Part shown: in pieces, positions 32,148-43,300 of the stretch | Layout: each line of letters begins with the position of its first letter | Numbering within the stretch: the stretch's first letter is position 1 | Source: Saccharothrix syringae | GTDB taxonomy: Bacteria; Actinomycetota; Actinomycetes; Mycobacteriales; Pseudonocardiaceae | Assembly (NCBI RefSeq): GCF_009498035.1 | Contig: NZ_CP034550.1 | Span: forward strand, 5,332,001-5,396,000 | Direction: 5' to 3' | DNA length: 64,000 nt | Made by a program: the position numbers and the translations under genes | The notes under the pieces: model-generated | The model's input: the letters and a program-made list of their open reading frames with translations, nothing else | What the model was told of the DNA's origin: nothing | The model's database searches: none

Positions 32148-32176
32148 ATCGTCTGCCACCGACCACGGTGTGTCAA
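32148..32176 (-). promoter_or_regulatory. Promoter of the cobalamin-uptake operon
   Basis: On the minus strand TTGACA (32171-32176), 17 bases, then GACGAT (32148-32153). The start would fall near 32141, exactly at the 5' edge of the riboswitch aptamer, giving a leader of about 190 bases. Confidence 0.7.
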
Positions 32177-32266
32177 TCCGCCTGTGGCGCGATGCTCGCC
32201 ACCCGCGCATGCGGTTACCGTTCGTCGATTCGATCTGGGGACGGACTGGGGAACGAGGGGTGTGGG

Positions 32267-33526
32267 ATGGCGACTCTGGCGTCGGTGCGCGAGGGCCTGG
32301 TGGCGTGGGTCGCACGGCGTTCGGCGACGCGGTGGATCATGGGCAAGATCGGTTCACGGGCGTTGTCGCTGCTCCCGGACCGTGCGCTGGTGCCGCTGAA
32401 GCGGGACGGCGTCGAGCCGGTGGCGGAGCTGGAGCGGATGCGGGAGTCCGGGCCGGTGCACCGGGTGCCCGTGCCGTTCGGCATTCGCGTGTGGTTGGTC
32501 ACGGGCGAGTCGGAGGCCAGGGAAGTGCTTTCCGACACAGCGGCGTTCAGTAACGATTACACCCGCCTGGGCGCGGCGGTGGGGCGGCTGGAGCAGTCGC
32601 CGGGTGGTCTCGGGTTCGCCGACCCGCCGGACCACACCCGGCTGCGCAGGCTGCTGACGCCGGAGTTCACCATGCGCCGGCTGTCGCGGCTGGTGCCGCG
32701 CATCGACGAGATCGTCACCGAGCGGCTGGACGCGATGGAGGCCGCGAAGGGGCCGGTGGACCTGGTCAAGGAGTTCGCCCTGCCGATCCCGTCGCTGACG
32801 ATCTGCGAGCTGCTGGGCGTGCCCTACGACGACCGCGACCGGTTCCAGCAGCTCGCGGCGGCGAGGTTCGACCTGTTCGGCGGCGCCGGCCAGGCGCTGG
32901 GCGCGATCTCGGAGTCGCTGGAGTACATGCGCCACATCGTGGAGCGCGAGCGCCGCTCGCCCGGCGACGGCCTGATCGGCATGATCATCCGCGAGCACGG
33001 CGACGCGGTCGACGACGCGGAGCTGGCCGGCCTGGCCGACGGCGTGCTCACCGGCGGGTTCGACACCACCGCGAGCATGCTGGCGCTGGGCGCCTACGTG
33101 CTGCTGCGCGACGACGAGGCGCGTGCCGCCATGCGCGACGACGACGCGGCGGTCGCCCCGCTGGTGGAGGAGCTGCTGCGGCACCTGAGCGTGGTGCAGG
33201 TGGCGTTCCCGCGCTTCGCCCGCAACGCCCTGACCGTGGGCGGGCAGCGGATCGAGGAGGGCGACGCGATCGTGGTGTCCCTGGCGGCCGCCAACCGCGA
33301 GGGCACGCCCGGGTTCGACCACACCCGCAAGTCCTCGTCGCACCTGGCGTTCGGCTACGGCGCGCACCGCTGCGTCGGCGCCGAGCTGGGCCGGATGGAG
33401 CTGCGCGCGGCGTACCCGGCGCTGCTGCGCCGGTTCCCGAACCTGCGCCTGGCCGAGGACCGCCCGGTCTTCCGGGCCGCCTCCATCGTCCACGGCGTGG
33501 ACCGGCTCTTGGTCCACACGCGCTGA
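32267..33526 (+). CDS. Cytochrome P450
   Basis: The 419-residue protein is a full-length class I bacterial P450. It shows the I-helix GGFDTTAS (oxygen-activating Thr; Asp in place of the usual Glu), the K-helix EELLR (ExxR), and the haem-binding loop FGYGAHRCVGAELGRME with the axial Cys. Electrons would come from a ferredoxin encoded elsewhere. The start at ATG 32267 is preceded by GAGGGGTGTGGG. It is divergent from the cobalamin operon. No partner genes are adjacent, so the substrate cannot be guessed. Confidence 0.93.
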   Translation: MATLASVREGLVAWVARRSATRWIMGKIGSRALSLLPDRALVPLKRDGVEPVAELERMRESGPVHRVPVPFGIRVWLVTGESEAREVLSDTAAFSNDYTRLGAAVGRLEQSPGGLGFADPPDHTRLRRLLTPEFTMRRLSRLVPRIDEIVTERLDAMEAAKGPVDLVKEFALPIPSLTICELLGVPYDDRDRFQQLAAARFDLFGGAGQALGAISESLEYMRHIVERERRSPGDGLIGMIIREHGDAVDDAELAGLADGVLTGGFDTTASMLALGAYVLLRDDEARAAMRDDDAAVAPLVEELLRHLSVVQVAFPRFARNALTVGGQRIEEGDAIVVSLAAANREGTPGFDHTRKSSSHLAFGYGAHRCVGAELGRMELRAAYPALLRRFPNLRLAEDRPVFRAASIVHGVDRLLVHTR

Positions 33527-33593
33527 GCGCCCGAACGGGGTCCGCAACGGCGCGGGCCCCGACCTTGAAGCAGCGCTTAACGCACGTGCATGA

Positions 33594-33614
33594 GGTTTCA
33601 CTTTTCTTGAAACC
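33594..33614. promoter_or_regulatory. Inverted repeat upstream of the DMT exporter
   Basis: GGTTTCA (33594-33600) and TGAAACC (33608-33614) are perfect 7-base arms around a T-rich 7-base spacer, ending 22 bases before the start codon. The position fits an operator overlapping the promoter. Confidence 0.5.
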
Positions 33615-33636
33615 CCCACCGGGGCACGGTGGTCCC

Positions 33637-34551
33637 ATGACCGGACGAGGCGTGCTGCGGGTGGGGCTGCTGGCCCTGCTGTGGGGTTCCTGCTTCCTGT
33701 GGATCGAGCTGGCGCTGACCGGGTTCGCGCCGGCGCAGATCGCGACCGCGCGGTGCGCGCTGGGCGCGGCCTTCGTGTTCGCCCTGGCGCGCCGGGCGGG
33801 CCAGCGCCTGCCGCGCGGCCTGTGGGGTCACCTCGCCGTGGCCGCCCTGTTCTGCAACGCCCTGCCGTTCGTGCTGTTCGGCATCGGGCAGCAGACGGTC
33901 GACTCCGGCGTCGCGGGCGTGCTCAACGCCACCACCCCGCTGTGGTCGCTGCTCATCGGCCTGGTGACCGGGGGCGAGCGCGGCCTGTCCCCGGTGCGGG
34001 CGGCCGGGCTGGGCCTCGGGTTCGCGGGCGTGCTGGTCGTCTTCGCCCCGTGGGAACAGGGGGTGACCGGGGTGGGCGCGCTCTTCCTGCTCGCCGCCGC
34101 CGCCGGCTACGCCGTCGCGTTCGCCTACATGAGCCGCACGCTGGTGGCCAAGGGCGCGCCGCTCGCGGTGTCGGCGGCGCAACTGGCCGTCGCGGCGGGT
34201 CTGAGCGCGCTGCTGCTGCCGTTCGACGGCGCGGCGGCGGGACCGAACACCGTCGCGGTCGTCGCGCTGGTGGTCCTGGGTGTGCTCGGCACCGGTGCCA
34301 CGTTCGTGTTGAACTACCGGATCATCACCGACGAGGGCCCGACCAACGCCGCCGCGGTCGGGTACCTGCTGCCGGTGGTGTCGGTGGCGTTGGGCGCGGT
34401 GGTGCTGGGCGAGCCGCTGACCCCGCGGGTGGTCGTGGGGGTGCTGGTGGTGGTGGCCGGGGTCGCGTTGACCAGGCTGACCGCCGCGCCCGGCGCGTCC
34501 GGGGTCGGCCGCCGGGCTGCCGGGGCCGTGTCGGCATCGGTGCGCGGATAG
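33637..34551 (+). CDS. EamA/DMT-family transporter
   Basis: The 304-residue protein has ten predicted membrane helices arranged as two EamA repeats. These are LALLWGSCFLWIELAL and NATTPLWSLLIGLV in the first half, and YMSRTLVAKGAPLAVSA with NAAAVGYLLPVVSVALGAVVLGEPLT in the second. This is the drug/metabolite exporter (RhaT/YdcZ-like) superfamily. Substrate unknown. The start was set at ATG 33637, downstream of an inverted repeat. It is monocistronic. Confidence 0.88.
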   Translation: MTGRGVLRVGLLALLWGSCFLWIELALTGFAPAQIATARCALGAAFVFALARRAGQRLPRGLWGHLAVAALFCNALPFVLFGIGQQTVDSGVAGVLNATTPLWSLLIGLVTGGERGLSPVRAAGLGLGFAGVLVVFAPWEQGVTGVGALFLLAAAAGYAVAFAYMSRTLVAKGAPLAVSAAQLAVAAGLSALLLPFDGAAAGPNTVAVVALVVLGVLGTGATFVLNYRIITDEGPTNAAAVGYLLPVVSVALGAVVLGEPLTPRVVVGVLVVVAGVALTRLTAAPGASGVGRRAAGAVSASVRG

Positions 34552-34783
34552 GCGGCACCCCCGGCCGGCCGCACGGCAAGAGGCCGCCCGAGCGACGTGG
34601 TCCTTACCAATTGTCGGTTTTCTCCACCGAGCGTGATGCCGAACGCGACCGTTCGGCCGAACCGGGTTGACCATGGCATAACCGCTGGTCAGGCTGCAGG
34701 GATGAACCCGGACGAGTGACCGTTGGCCCCGTCGACCCTGCGTCGGGGCGCACTGGTCCGGGGGCACCCGAAGGAGCCGACAA

Positions 34784-35967
34784 GTGCGTCCTTTCACCAG
34801 AGCGCTCACCCTGCTGTCCGTCTCCGCCACCGCCATCGGCCTGACCACCGGCACCGCCCCGCCGCGCCGCGGCACCAGGCCGAGGTCGTCCTCGCGACCG
34901 CCTCGGCGACCGTCCACCCGATCGAGGACACCTACATCGTCAGCCTGGGCGCGACCGCCCGCGCCGACGCGAAAGCGGCCGCCGCGGCCGCCGGCGTCAC
35001 GCCCACCCACGTGTGGGGCGCGGCGTTCCACGGCTTCTCCGCCAAGCTCACCCCGGCCCAGCTGCGCAAGCTCAGCCGCGACCCCTCGGTCGCCTCGATC
35101 GAGCAGGACGTCCTGGTCACCGACGCGCTCGACGCCACCCAGGCCAACCCGCCGTCGTGGGGCATCGACCGGGTCGACCAGCGCAACCTGCCGCTGTCGG
35201 CGAGCTACACCTACAACTACACCGGCGCCGGCGTGCACGCCTACATCATCGACACCGGCATCACCCCGGGCCACGCCGACTACGGCGGCCGGGCCACGTT
35301 CGACTACAACGGCATCGACACCAACAACACCGACTGCCACGGCCACGGCACGCACGTGGCGGGCACCATCGGCTCCACCACCTACGGCATCGCCAAGGGC
35401 GTGCGCCTGCACGGCGTGAAGATGATGAACTGCTCCGGCAGCGCCACCACCACCTCCGCGCTCAACGCGATCAACTGGGTCACCCAGAACCACACCAAGC
35501 CGGCCGTGGCCAACACCTCGTGGAACTTCACCGCGTCGGCCAGCCTGGAGACCGCGATCCGCAACATGATCGCCGCGGGCGTGTTCCTGGCGACCTCGGC
35601 GGGCAACACCGGCGGCAACTCGTGCGACCGGCTGCCCCGCAAGGTGGAGACCGCGTCCGTGGTGGCCTCCTCCGAGCGCACCGACGCCCGGTCGTCGTTC
35701 TCCAGCACCGGCGCCTGCGTCGACCTGTACGCGCCCGGCGGCTCGATCGTGTCGACCGTCCGCACCGGCGGTTCGGGCGCGATGAGCGGCACGTCGATGG
35801 CGACCCCGCACGTGACGGGCGTGGCCGCGCTCTACAAGCAGCGGTTCGGCGACCAGCCGTCGGCGACCGTGCACGACTGGCTCAACTCCTCGGCCACGCC
35901 GAACGCGGTCAGCGGCGGCGCGACCGGCGGCACGGTCAACCGCCTGCTGTTCACCAACGGCCTGTGA
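34784..35967 (+). pseudogene. Subtilisin-like (S8, proteinase K-type) secreted protease with a frameshift after the signal peptide
   Basis: A GTG at 34784 (GAAGGAG upstream) starts a normal signal peptide, RPFTRALTLLSVSATAIGL, in one frame. The propeptide and protease domain continue in a different frame from about 34880 (AEVVLATASATVHPIEDTYIVSL onward, as a pattern). The two frames are joined by a GC-rich run at about 34850-34885, so one base has been lost or two gained. The catalytic domain is otherwise complete: Asp in YIIDTGI, His in CHGHGTHVAG, oxyanion Asn in SAGNTGG, Ser in SGTSMATPHV. It is either a recent inactivation, since signal and enzyme are uncoupled, or a sequencing error in the GC run. 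Confidence 0.82.
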
Positions 35968-36024
35968 GGACGTCCCCGGTGCGCGGGCGCCCTCGTCCTC
36001 CCGCGCACCGGGGCACCCACCGGC

Positions 36025-37224
36025 TCAGGTGGTGGTCCGCCGGGCGGCCTTCCACTGGTGCCACAGCACGTCCCCGAAGTCCTGCCACTTCCGGAACCGG
36101 TCCGGGTCCGCGGCCTGCACCGGGGAGGGCACCGTGCCCACCCGGCCGCCCGGCCCGGACTGCCGCGCCGGGACGTTGGCCGAGTTCTGCAGCCGGTCCC
36201 TGAAGTCGCCCCAGACCACCTTGGCCTTCGCCGCCATCTCCTGGTCGAGGACGGCGAAGACCCGCCAGACGTCGGCGAGGCAGTTGTCGGCGTGGTTGGT
36301 GGCCACCTCCAGGAACGCCACCTGGGTCCTCAGCCACCCGACGTCGCCGCCGATCATGGTGTCCATCGCGTCGTTGAGCCTGCCCCTCAACCACGCGTTG
36401 CTCAGGCCGGCGGCCGGGACGTCGATCGCGCGCACGTCGGCGTCCCGGCCGACCAGGTCGTGTTCCGTCGCGTAGTAGTCCGCCACCGTGTCGCGGAACT
36501 GGGTGAAGTCGGCGGCCCGCCGGGCCGGCCCGAGCGCCTTGAGCCGGGTCCTGACCTGCTCGACGACCTTCTTCCGCAGGTCCGTCTCGACCTTGGACGC
36601 CTGCTGCAGCAGGAACCTGTCGATGTCCGGGGGGATGTTCGGCAGGACGGCCTTGTAGTTCCCGGTGTAGTAGACCAGCCCTTCGGCGGCCTTCAGCGGC
36701 CCGCCCCACTTCCCGCCCCGGACGTCGAGGAGCTTGAGCAGGCGGGCCACCCGGGCGCCGAAGGCGGCGCCGGCCGCCGCCTGGGCCTGCCCACCGCCGC
36801 AGGCGACGAACTTGAACGCGGTGTCCCGCTGCAACCCGTGGTGGTCCATGCTCGCCTCGACCACGAAGTCGAAGGGCGTGATCCCGCCGATCTTCTCGCG
36901 GGTGCCGTGGCCGTAGAAGACCGAGGGTTCGGTGGTGGGGGTCGGCGGGAACACCCAGTCGTCCTCCCACTTGTGCGACCCGGCCCGCCCAGCGTGCCCC
37001 TTGGCGGTCAGGGCCTCGCCGATCTCGTCGACCTCGGCGTTGCCCACGGCGTTGCGCGCGCCCTGCTCGTAGGGGTTGGGCATGCGCACCAACAGCCGCT
37101 GCACGGCCCGGTTCCCGGCGAGCTGCTGCAACCCGAGGAGCCGGTGGACCGGTGGGACGTCGGAGCGGGGCGCGGCCGGGCGCCCCGGCGTGCGCTCCCG
37201 CTCCGGTTCGGCGTGCTCTTCCAC
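36025..37224 (-). CDS. Protein with N-terminal eCIS/DUF4157-associated motif; function unknown
   Basis: The 399-residue product begins with a charged, Pro-rich tail and then LLGLQQLAGNRAVQRLLV (about 30-47). The LQxLAGNRAVxRLL motif is found at the N-terminus of DUF4157-type and other proteins linked to extracellular contractile injection systems in actinomycetes. The rest has no family I recognise. It lacks a signal peptide and includes SVFYGHGTREKIGG, DFVVEASMDHHGLQ and VYYTGNYKAVLPNIPPD, and is helical after residue 190. No eCIS structural gene is in the window. A role as exported effector is a hypothesis. GTG start at 37224. Confidence 0.65.
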   Translation of the reverse strand: MEEHAEPERERTPGRPAAPRSDVPPVHRLLGLQQLAGNRAVQRLLVRMPNPYEQGARNAVGNAEVDEIGEALTAKGHAGRAGSHKWEDDWVFPPTPTTEPSVFYGHGTREKIGGITPFDFVVEASMDHHGLQRDTAFKFVACGGGQAQAAAGAAFGARVARLLKLLDVRGGKWGGPLKAAEGLVYYTGNYKAVLPNIPPDIDRFLLQQASKVETDLRKKVVEQVRTRLKALGPARRAADFTQFRDTVADYYATEHDLVGRDADVRAIDVPAAGLSNAWLRGRLNDAMDTMIGGDVGWLRTQVAFLEVATNHADNCLADVWRVFAVLDQEMAAKAKVVWGDFRDRLQNSANVPARQSGPGGRVGTVPSPVQAADPDRFRKWQDFGDVLWHQWKAARRTTT

Positions 37225-37359
37225 TGTGCACCGACTTCCTGGTGGCTGGGCTCAGGTGCCGCGCGTGCACGATCGGACACTACCGGTGACCACCGGGCCG
37301 TCGCACCGTCCGCGAGGGCGGCGGAACGTGCCCGTTCGGGCGGGCGACCCCGGAAGCCC

Positions 37360-40300
37360 TCACCCCCGGTCGAGCACGCACCGCAGGTGCCCGGCCAGCA
37401 CGGCCACGTTCGGCGGGTCCACCATGGACAGGTGGTCGCCCGGCACCGGCACCACCTCCAGCGAACCGCACGCGTCCGCCCACCCCAGGTCGTCGTCCTC
37501 CTGCCGCCGCAGGTACCGGGGGTCCAGCACGGTGGTCAGGGTCTCGCGCTCGGTGGCCCGGTAGAACACCACCCGGCCCGGGAAGTGCCGGGGCTCGTAC
37601 CGCTCGGCCGCCCGCGCGTCCAGGTACGAGGTCCGCTGGTGCCGCAACGCGCCGGGGCTGATGCCGACGCCCGCCACCACCAGCGCGTCCAGCACGGCGT
37701 CCACCTGCGCCTCGTCGCCGAGCCCGGCCAGCGCGCCCCACGGCAGCTCCACCACCGCGCCGTACACGCGCTCGACGTGCGCCAGGTACCGCTCGAACCG
37801 GTGCCGCACCAGGTCGGCGGGCGACACGTCCGGCGCGGGCAGCGGCCGCACCGTGTCCACCATGACCACCAGCTCCACCTCGTGCCCGTCGTCGAGCAGC
37901 CGGCACGCCACCTCGTGCGCCAGGCACCCGCCGAACGACCAGCCGCCCAGCACGTACGGCCCCTCCGGCTGGGCGGCCCGCACCAGCTCCGCGTACCGCC
38001 GCGCCCTGGCCGGGACGTCGGGCAGCCCGTCGACCCGCTCGTACCCCCAGCACGGCCGGTCGGGCAGCAGCTCCACCAGCGGCTGGTAGACGCTCGTCGG
38101 CCCGCCCGCGGGGTGGAACAGGTGCAGCGGCCGCCGCGACCCGCCCGCGCGCAGCACCCGCACCGGCCCGCCCGCGCCCTCGAACCGCCCGCGCAGCACC
38201 TCGGCCATCGCCTCCACGGTGCGCGCCCCGCGCAGCGCCCCTGCCGGGTCCGCGCCCGGCACGCGTTCCCGGACCAGGGCGACCAACCGGTCCAGCGGCC
38301 CGTCGAACTCGTCGTGCACGCCGAAGTCCCGCCGCCCCAGCACCCGCGCGCACAGGCCGAACAGCCAGCGCTCGGTCGCGTCCCGCGGCCCGACCCGCGG
38401 TGCGGCCGGCTCGTGGTCCGGCCCCCGACTCGGCTCCGGCTCCAGCTCCCGGTCCAGGTGTCGCGCCAGGTCGGCCAGGCTCGCCCCGCGCAGCAGCAGC
38501 GCCACCGGCAGCTCCGCCCCCAGCTCGTGCTCCACGGCGTTGCGCAGCCGCATCGCCATCAGCGAGTCCAGGCCGAGCGAGGTCAGCGGCGCGTCGGGGT
38601 CGGGCGCCGCGCCCAGCACCCGCGCCACGATCGCGGTCAACCGGTCCCCACCGCCCTCCTCGGCGCCGGCCCGGACGAACCCCTCCAGGAACGGCCGCCG
38701 CGCCAGCCGCGGGAACAGCTCCACCGCGGTCCGGGGGTCGAACCGCGCCACCCCGGTCACCGCCCGCCCCGACCGCACCAGCGCCTCCACCGCCGCCACG
38801 CCCTCGGCGGGCGAGATCGGCCGCAGCAGCGGGTTGGCGTTGTCCCGGGCGAGCCCGACCCGGCTCCACGCGCCGAAGCCGATGCTCGTCGCGGGCAGCC
38901 CGGCGGCCTGCCGGTCGCGGGCGAAGGCGTCCAGCCACGCGTTGGCGGCGGCGTAGGCGAGCTGCCCGGGGGACCCCAGCAGGGCGGCGGCGGAGGAGAA
39001 CAGCACGAACCAGTCCAGCGCGTGGCCGGCGGTGGCCTCGTGCAGGCGCAGCGCGCCGTCGACCTTGGGGCGCAGCACGCGCCGCACGTCCTCCGGGTCG
39101 AGCCGGTCGACCGGCGCGTCGGCCAGCACCCCGGCCGCGTGCACCACGCCGCGCAGCTCCACCCCGCCCGCCGTGGCGGCCGCCACCAGCCGCTCGGCCA
39201 CCCCGGGCCCGGCGACGTCGCCGGTCACCACGAGCACTTCCGCGCCCGCTCCGCCGCCCGGCGCCGCCACCTCGGCCGGCACCCCCGCCGACGGCTCCCG
39301 ACGCCCGGACAGCACCACCCGCGTCGCCCCGCGCTCGACCAGCCACCGCGCCACCACGCGCCCCAGCCCGCCCAGGCCGCCGGTCACCACGTACGCGCCC
39401 GCCCGGACCACCGGGCCGCCGGCGCCCCCGGGCACCACCGGCCGCAACCGCGCCGAGTACCGCTCGCCCCGCCGCCAGGCCACCTCGTCGTCGTCCGGAT
39501 CGGCACCCAGCTCCCCGGCCAGTACCGCGAGGTCGTCCACGTCCACCACCGACGCCCGCAACCCCGGCCGCTCGAACGCCAGCACCCGCACCGCCCCGCG
39601 CAACGCCGCCCGCTCCGGCACCCCGCGCTCCCCGTCGAGCACCGCCGCCGCCCCGCGCGTGACGACCCACAGCCGACGCGCCCCGTGCGCCAGGCCGGCC
39701 AGCCGCACCAGGTCCTGCGCCAACCCGTCCCGGGGCACGAACACGACCCCGTCGGTGTCCGCGTCCGGGTCGGTGGTCACCCGGTGCCCCGCCGCCGCCA
39801 GCGCCGCCGCGACCCCCAGGTCCCCGCCGACCACCAACCACCTCCGCGGACCACCGCCGCGGGCGGGCAGGTCGTGCCGCTCCCAACGGGCCTCCAGCAA
39901 CGGCAACGCCGCCGCCACCGGCCGCACCCGGACGTCCAGCACCTCCGCCAGCAACGCGCCCGCGTCGTCGTGCAGCCACACCGACCCGGTCAGCCCGCCG
40001 TCGCCCTCGGCCACCACCGCCGAGCACCGGTCGGCCCGGCGCGGGTCGCCGTGCACCCGCACCGCGCCGATCCCCACCGGCAGGCACGGCCCGTCGACCC
40101 CGAGCCCCAGCGCGGCGGCGGCCAGGGCGTGCAGGCACGGGTCCAGCAGCGTCGGCGGCAGCCGCCACGCCCGGTCCGGCCCGTCCGGCCGGCGCAGCAG
40201 GCAGCTCGCCACCCCGCGGCCCGCCCGCGCCTCCAGCACACCGCGGAACGCCGGCCCGTACTCCATGCCCGCCTCGGTCAGCCGCTCGTACAGCGCCACC

Positions 40301-43300
40301 GGTTCCAGTCCGCTGTGGACGACACCGGCGCCCTCCGGCGGCGTGGTGCCCACGACGGTCGCCACGGCGTGCCGCACCCAGCCGTCCCCGGTCCTGGCGT
40401 GCACCTCCACCCGCCCGTCCCGCAGCGTGGTGCTCAACCGGACCGGCTCGCCCAGCGGCAGCAGCGCCTCGAACTCCACGTCCCGCACCGCCACCGGCCC
40501 GCCGGCGACCAGCGCACCGGCCGCCAGCGCGATCTCCACGTACGCCGCGCCGGGCAGCACCGCCGTGCCCCGCACGCGGTGGTCGCCCAGCCAGGGCAGC
40601 GCGTCCAGGCCCACCTCGGCCTGCCAGGCGTGGGTGCCGTCGGGCAGCTCCACGTGGTCGCCCAGCAGCGGGTGCCCCGCGGTCCGGGGCCGGGGCGCGG
40701 CCCAGTGCTCGCGGTGCAGCCAGGGCGCGGTGGGCACGTCCGTGACGCCCCGGGCGCGCACCAGCCCGTGCAGGTGCAGCTGCGCGAGGTTGTCGTGGAA
40801 CGCCTCGTCGTCGTCCCGGCGCAGCGTCCCGACCAGCAGCAGGTCCGGCGCGTGCTCGGCGATCGCGGCCAGCGCCACCGGGTGCGGCGAGACCTCCAGG
40901 AACGCGGTGTGCCCGTCCTCCAGCGCCGCGCTCACCGCCTGGGTGAACCGCACCGGCTGCCGCAGGTGCGCGGTCCAGTAGGCGGCGGTGAACGCGGGCG
41001 CCTGCCGGGGGTCGGCCAGCACCGTCCCGTACAGCGGCACCGCGCCGGACCGCCCCCGCACGTCCCGCAGCCGCTCGGCCAGCTCCGCCAGCACCGGTTC
41101 GACGGCGGGGGAGTGGCCGCCGGCGCGCAGCGGCAGCAGCCGGGCCGTGCCGCCGCCCGCCTCGACCCGGTCGACCAGCGCGGCGACCCGGTCGGCGGGC
41201 CCGGACACCGTGCAGCGGCGCGGCGCGGCGTGCACGGCCACCGACAGCTCCGGGTCGTCCACCTCGTCGGCGGCCAGCTCGACCGCGGCCATCCCGCCCG
41301 CGCCGTCCACGGCGTCCAGCAGCCGGGCGCGGGTGGTCATCACCAGCACCGCGTCGGCCAGGGTCAGCGCGCCCGCGACCACCGCCGCGGCCACCTCGCC
41401 CACCGACTGGCCGATCACCGCGGCCGGCCGCACCCCGCGCGACTCCCACAGCCGGGCCAGCGCCACCTGCACCCCGAACAGCGCGAGCTGCCCGTTGCCC
41501 AGGCCCTCGTCCGGGTGCTCCAGCAGCCGCCGCACCGAGCGCGGCGCGAGCAGCCGGTCCACCTCGTCCACGGCGGCGGCGAACACCGGCTCGCCGGCCA
41601 GCAGCCGCTGCCCCATCCCGGCCCACCCCGAGCCGTAGCCGGAGAACACCCACACCGCGCCGGCCCGCGGTCGGACCCGCCGCACGCCCGAGGGCAGCGC
41701 CCGCAGCCCGGCCACCACGGCGTCCCGGTCGGCCCCGGTCACCACCGCCGCGCGCGGTTCGCGCCCGCGGCGCCGGGCCAGCGTGGCGCCGACCTCGCGC
41801 GGGTCGGCCCCGGAGGCGTCGAGCCAGTCGGCCAACCGCGCGGCGTGCCGCCGCACCCGCTCCTCGGACGCGCCGGCGACGACCAGGACCGCCGGGCCGG
41901 CCGGCTGCGCCACCGGCTCGGCCGGCGGCGGTTCCTCCAGCACGACGTGCGCGTTGGTGCCGCCGAAGCCGAACGAGGACACGCCCGCGGTGATGCGGCC
42001 CGAGCGGCGCGGCCACGGCGTCGGCGCGGTGACCACGCGCAGGCCGGTGAAGTCGACGTGCGGGTTGGGCGCGTGGAAGTGCGGGCTCGGCGGGATCTCG
42101 CCGCGCTGGATCGCCAGCACCACCTTGACCAGCCCCACCAGCCCGGCGGCCGACTCGGTGTGGCCGAAGTTGGCCTTGGCCGAGCCCAGCAGCAGCGGGC
42201 CGCCGAGGACCTCGCCCAGCGCGTGCGCCTCGATCGGGTCGCCGAGCAGGGTGCCGGTGCCGTGCGCCTCCACGTAGTCCACCAGCGCCGGGTCGACGCC
42301 CGCCTCCGCGTACGCCTGCCGCAGCAGGTCGGCCTGGGCCCGCGGGTTCGGCGCCATCAGCCCGTTGGAGCGGCCGTCGGAGTTCACCGCGCTGCCGCGG
42401 ACCACGGCCAGCACCCGGTCGCCGTCGCGGCGGGCGTCGGCCAGCCGCTTGAGCACCACCACCGCGCAGCCCTCGGCGCGGGCGATGCCGTCGGCGGCGG
42501 CGTCGAACGGCTTGCACCGGCCGTCGGCGGCCAGCAGGCCCGCCCGGTGGAAGGCGACCGTGACCGCGGGGCCCAGCAGCAGGTTCACCCCGGCCACCAC
42601 GGCGGTGTCGCTCTCGCCCGCCCGCAGGCTGCGGCCCGCGTGGTGCAGCGCGACCAGCGACGAGGAGCACGCGGTGTCCACGGCCAGGCTCGGCCCGCGC
42701 AGGTCCAGCAGGTAGGACAGCCGGTTCGCGGCGATCGACAGGGCGCCGCCGGTCGCCGTCCACGGCTCGACCCGGTCCAGGTCCAGCGCCTGCGCCGCGC
42801 CGTGCTCGCCGCTGGAGATGCCCACGAACACGCCGGTGCGGGTGCCGCGCAGCGCGTCCGGCGCGATGCCCGCGTGGTGCAGGGCCTCCCACGACACCTC
42901 CAGCACCAGCCGCTGCTGCGGGTCCACCAGCGCGGCCTCGTGCGGCGAGATGCCGAAGAACTCCGCGTCGAAGCCCTTCACGTCGGCCAGGAACCCGCCG
43001 AACCGGGGCGTGCCCTCGGGCAGGCCGGGCCAGCGGTCCGGCGGCGCGGGCGCGATCGCGTCACCGCCCGACCGCAGGAACTCCCACATCCGCTCGGGCC
43101 CGTCGACCCCGCCCGGCAGGCGGCAGCCGACGCCGACCACCGCGATCCCGTCCGCGGGCGTCGGCCCGGCCGGTCCGACCTCCGGCGCGGCCAGGTGCCC
43201 GGCCAGGTGCCGGGCGAGCCGGGCGATGGTCGGGTGCTGGTAGAGCGCGGTGGCCGGCAGGGGGGTGCCGACCTCCTCGCCCAGCGCGCCCGCCAGCACC

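Noticed and set aside
33527..33593. Terminator between the P450 and DMT genes
   Set aside because: GGGGTCCGC/GCGGGCCCC pair only imperfectly; too weak to annotate.
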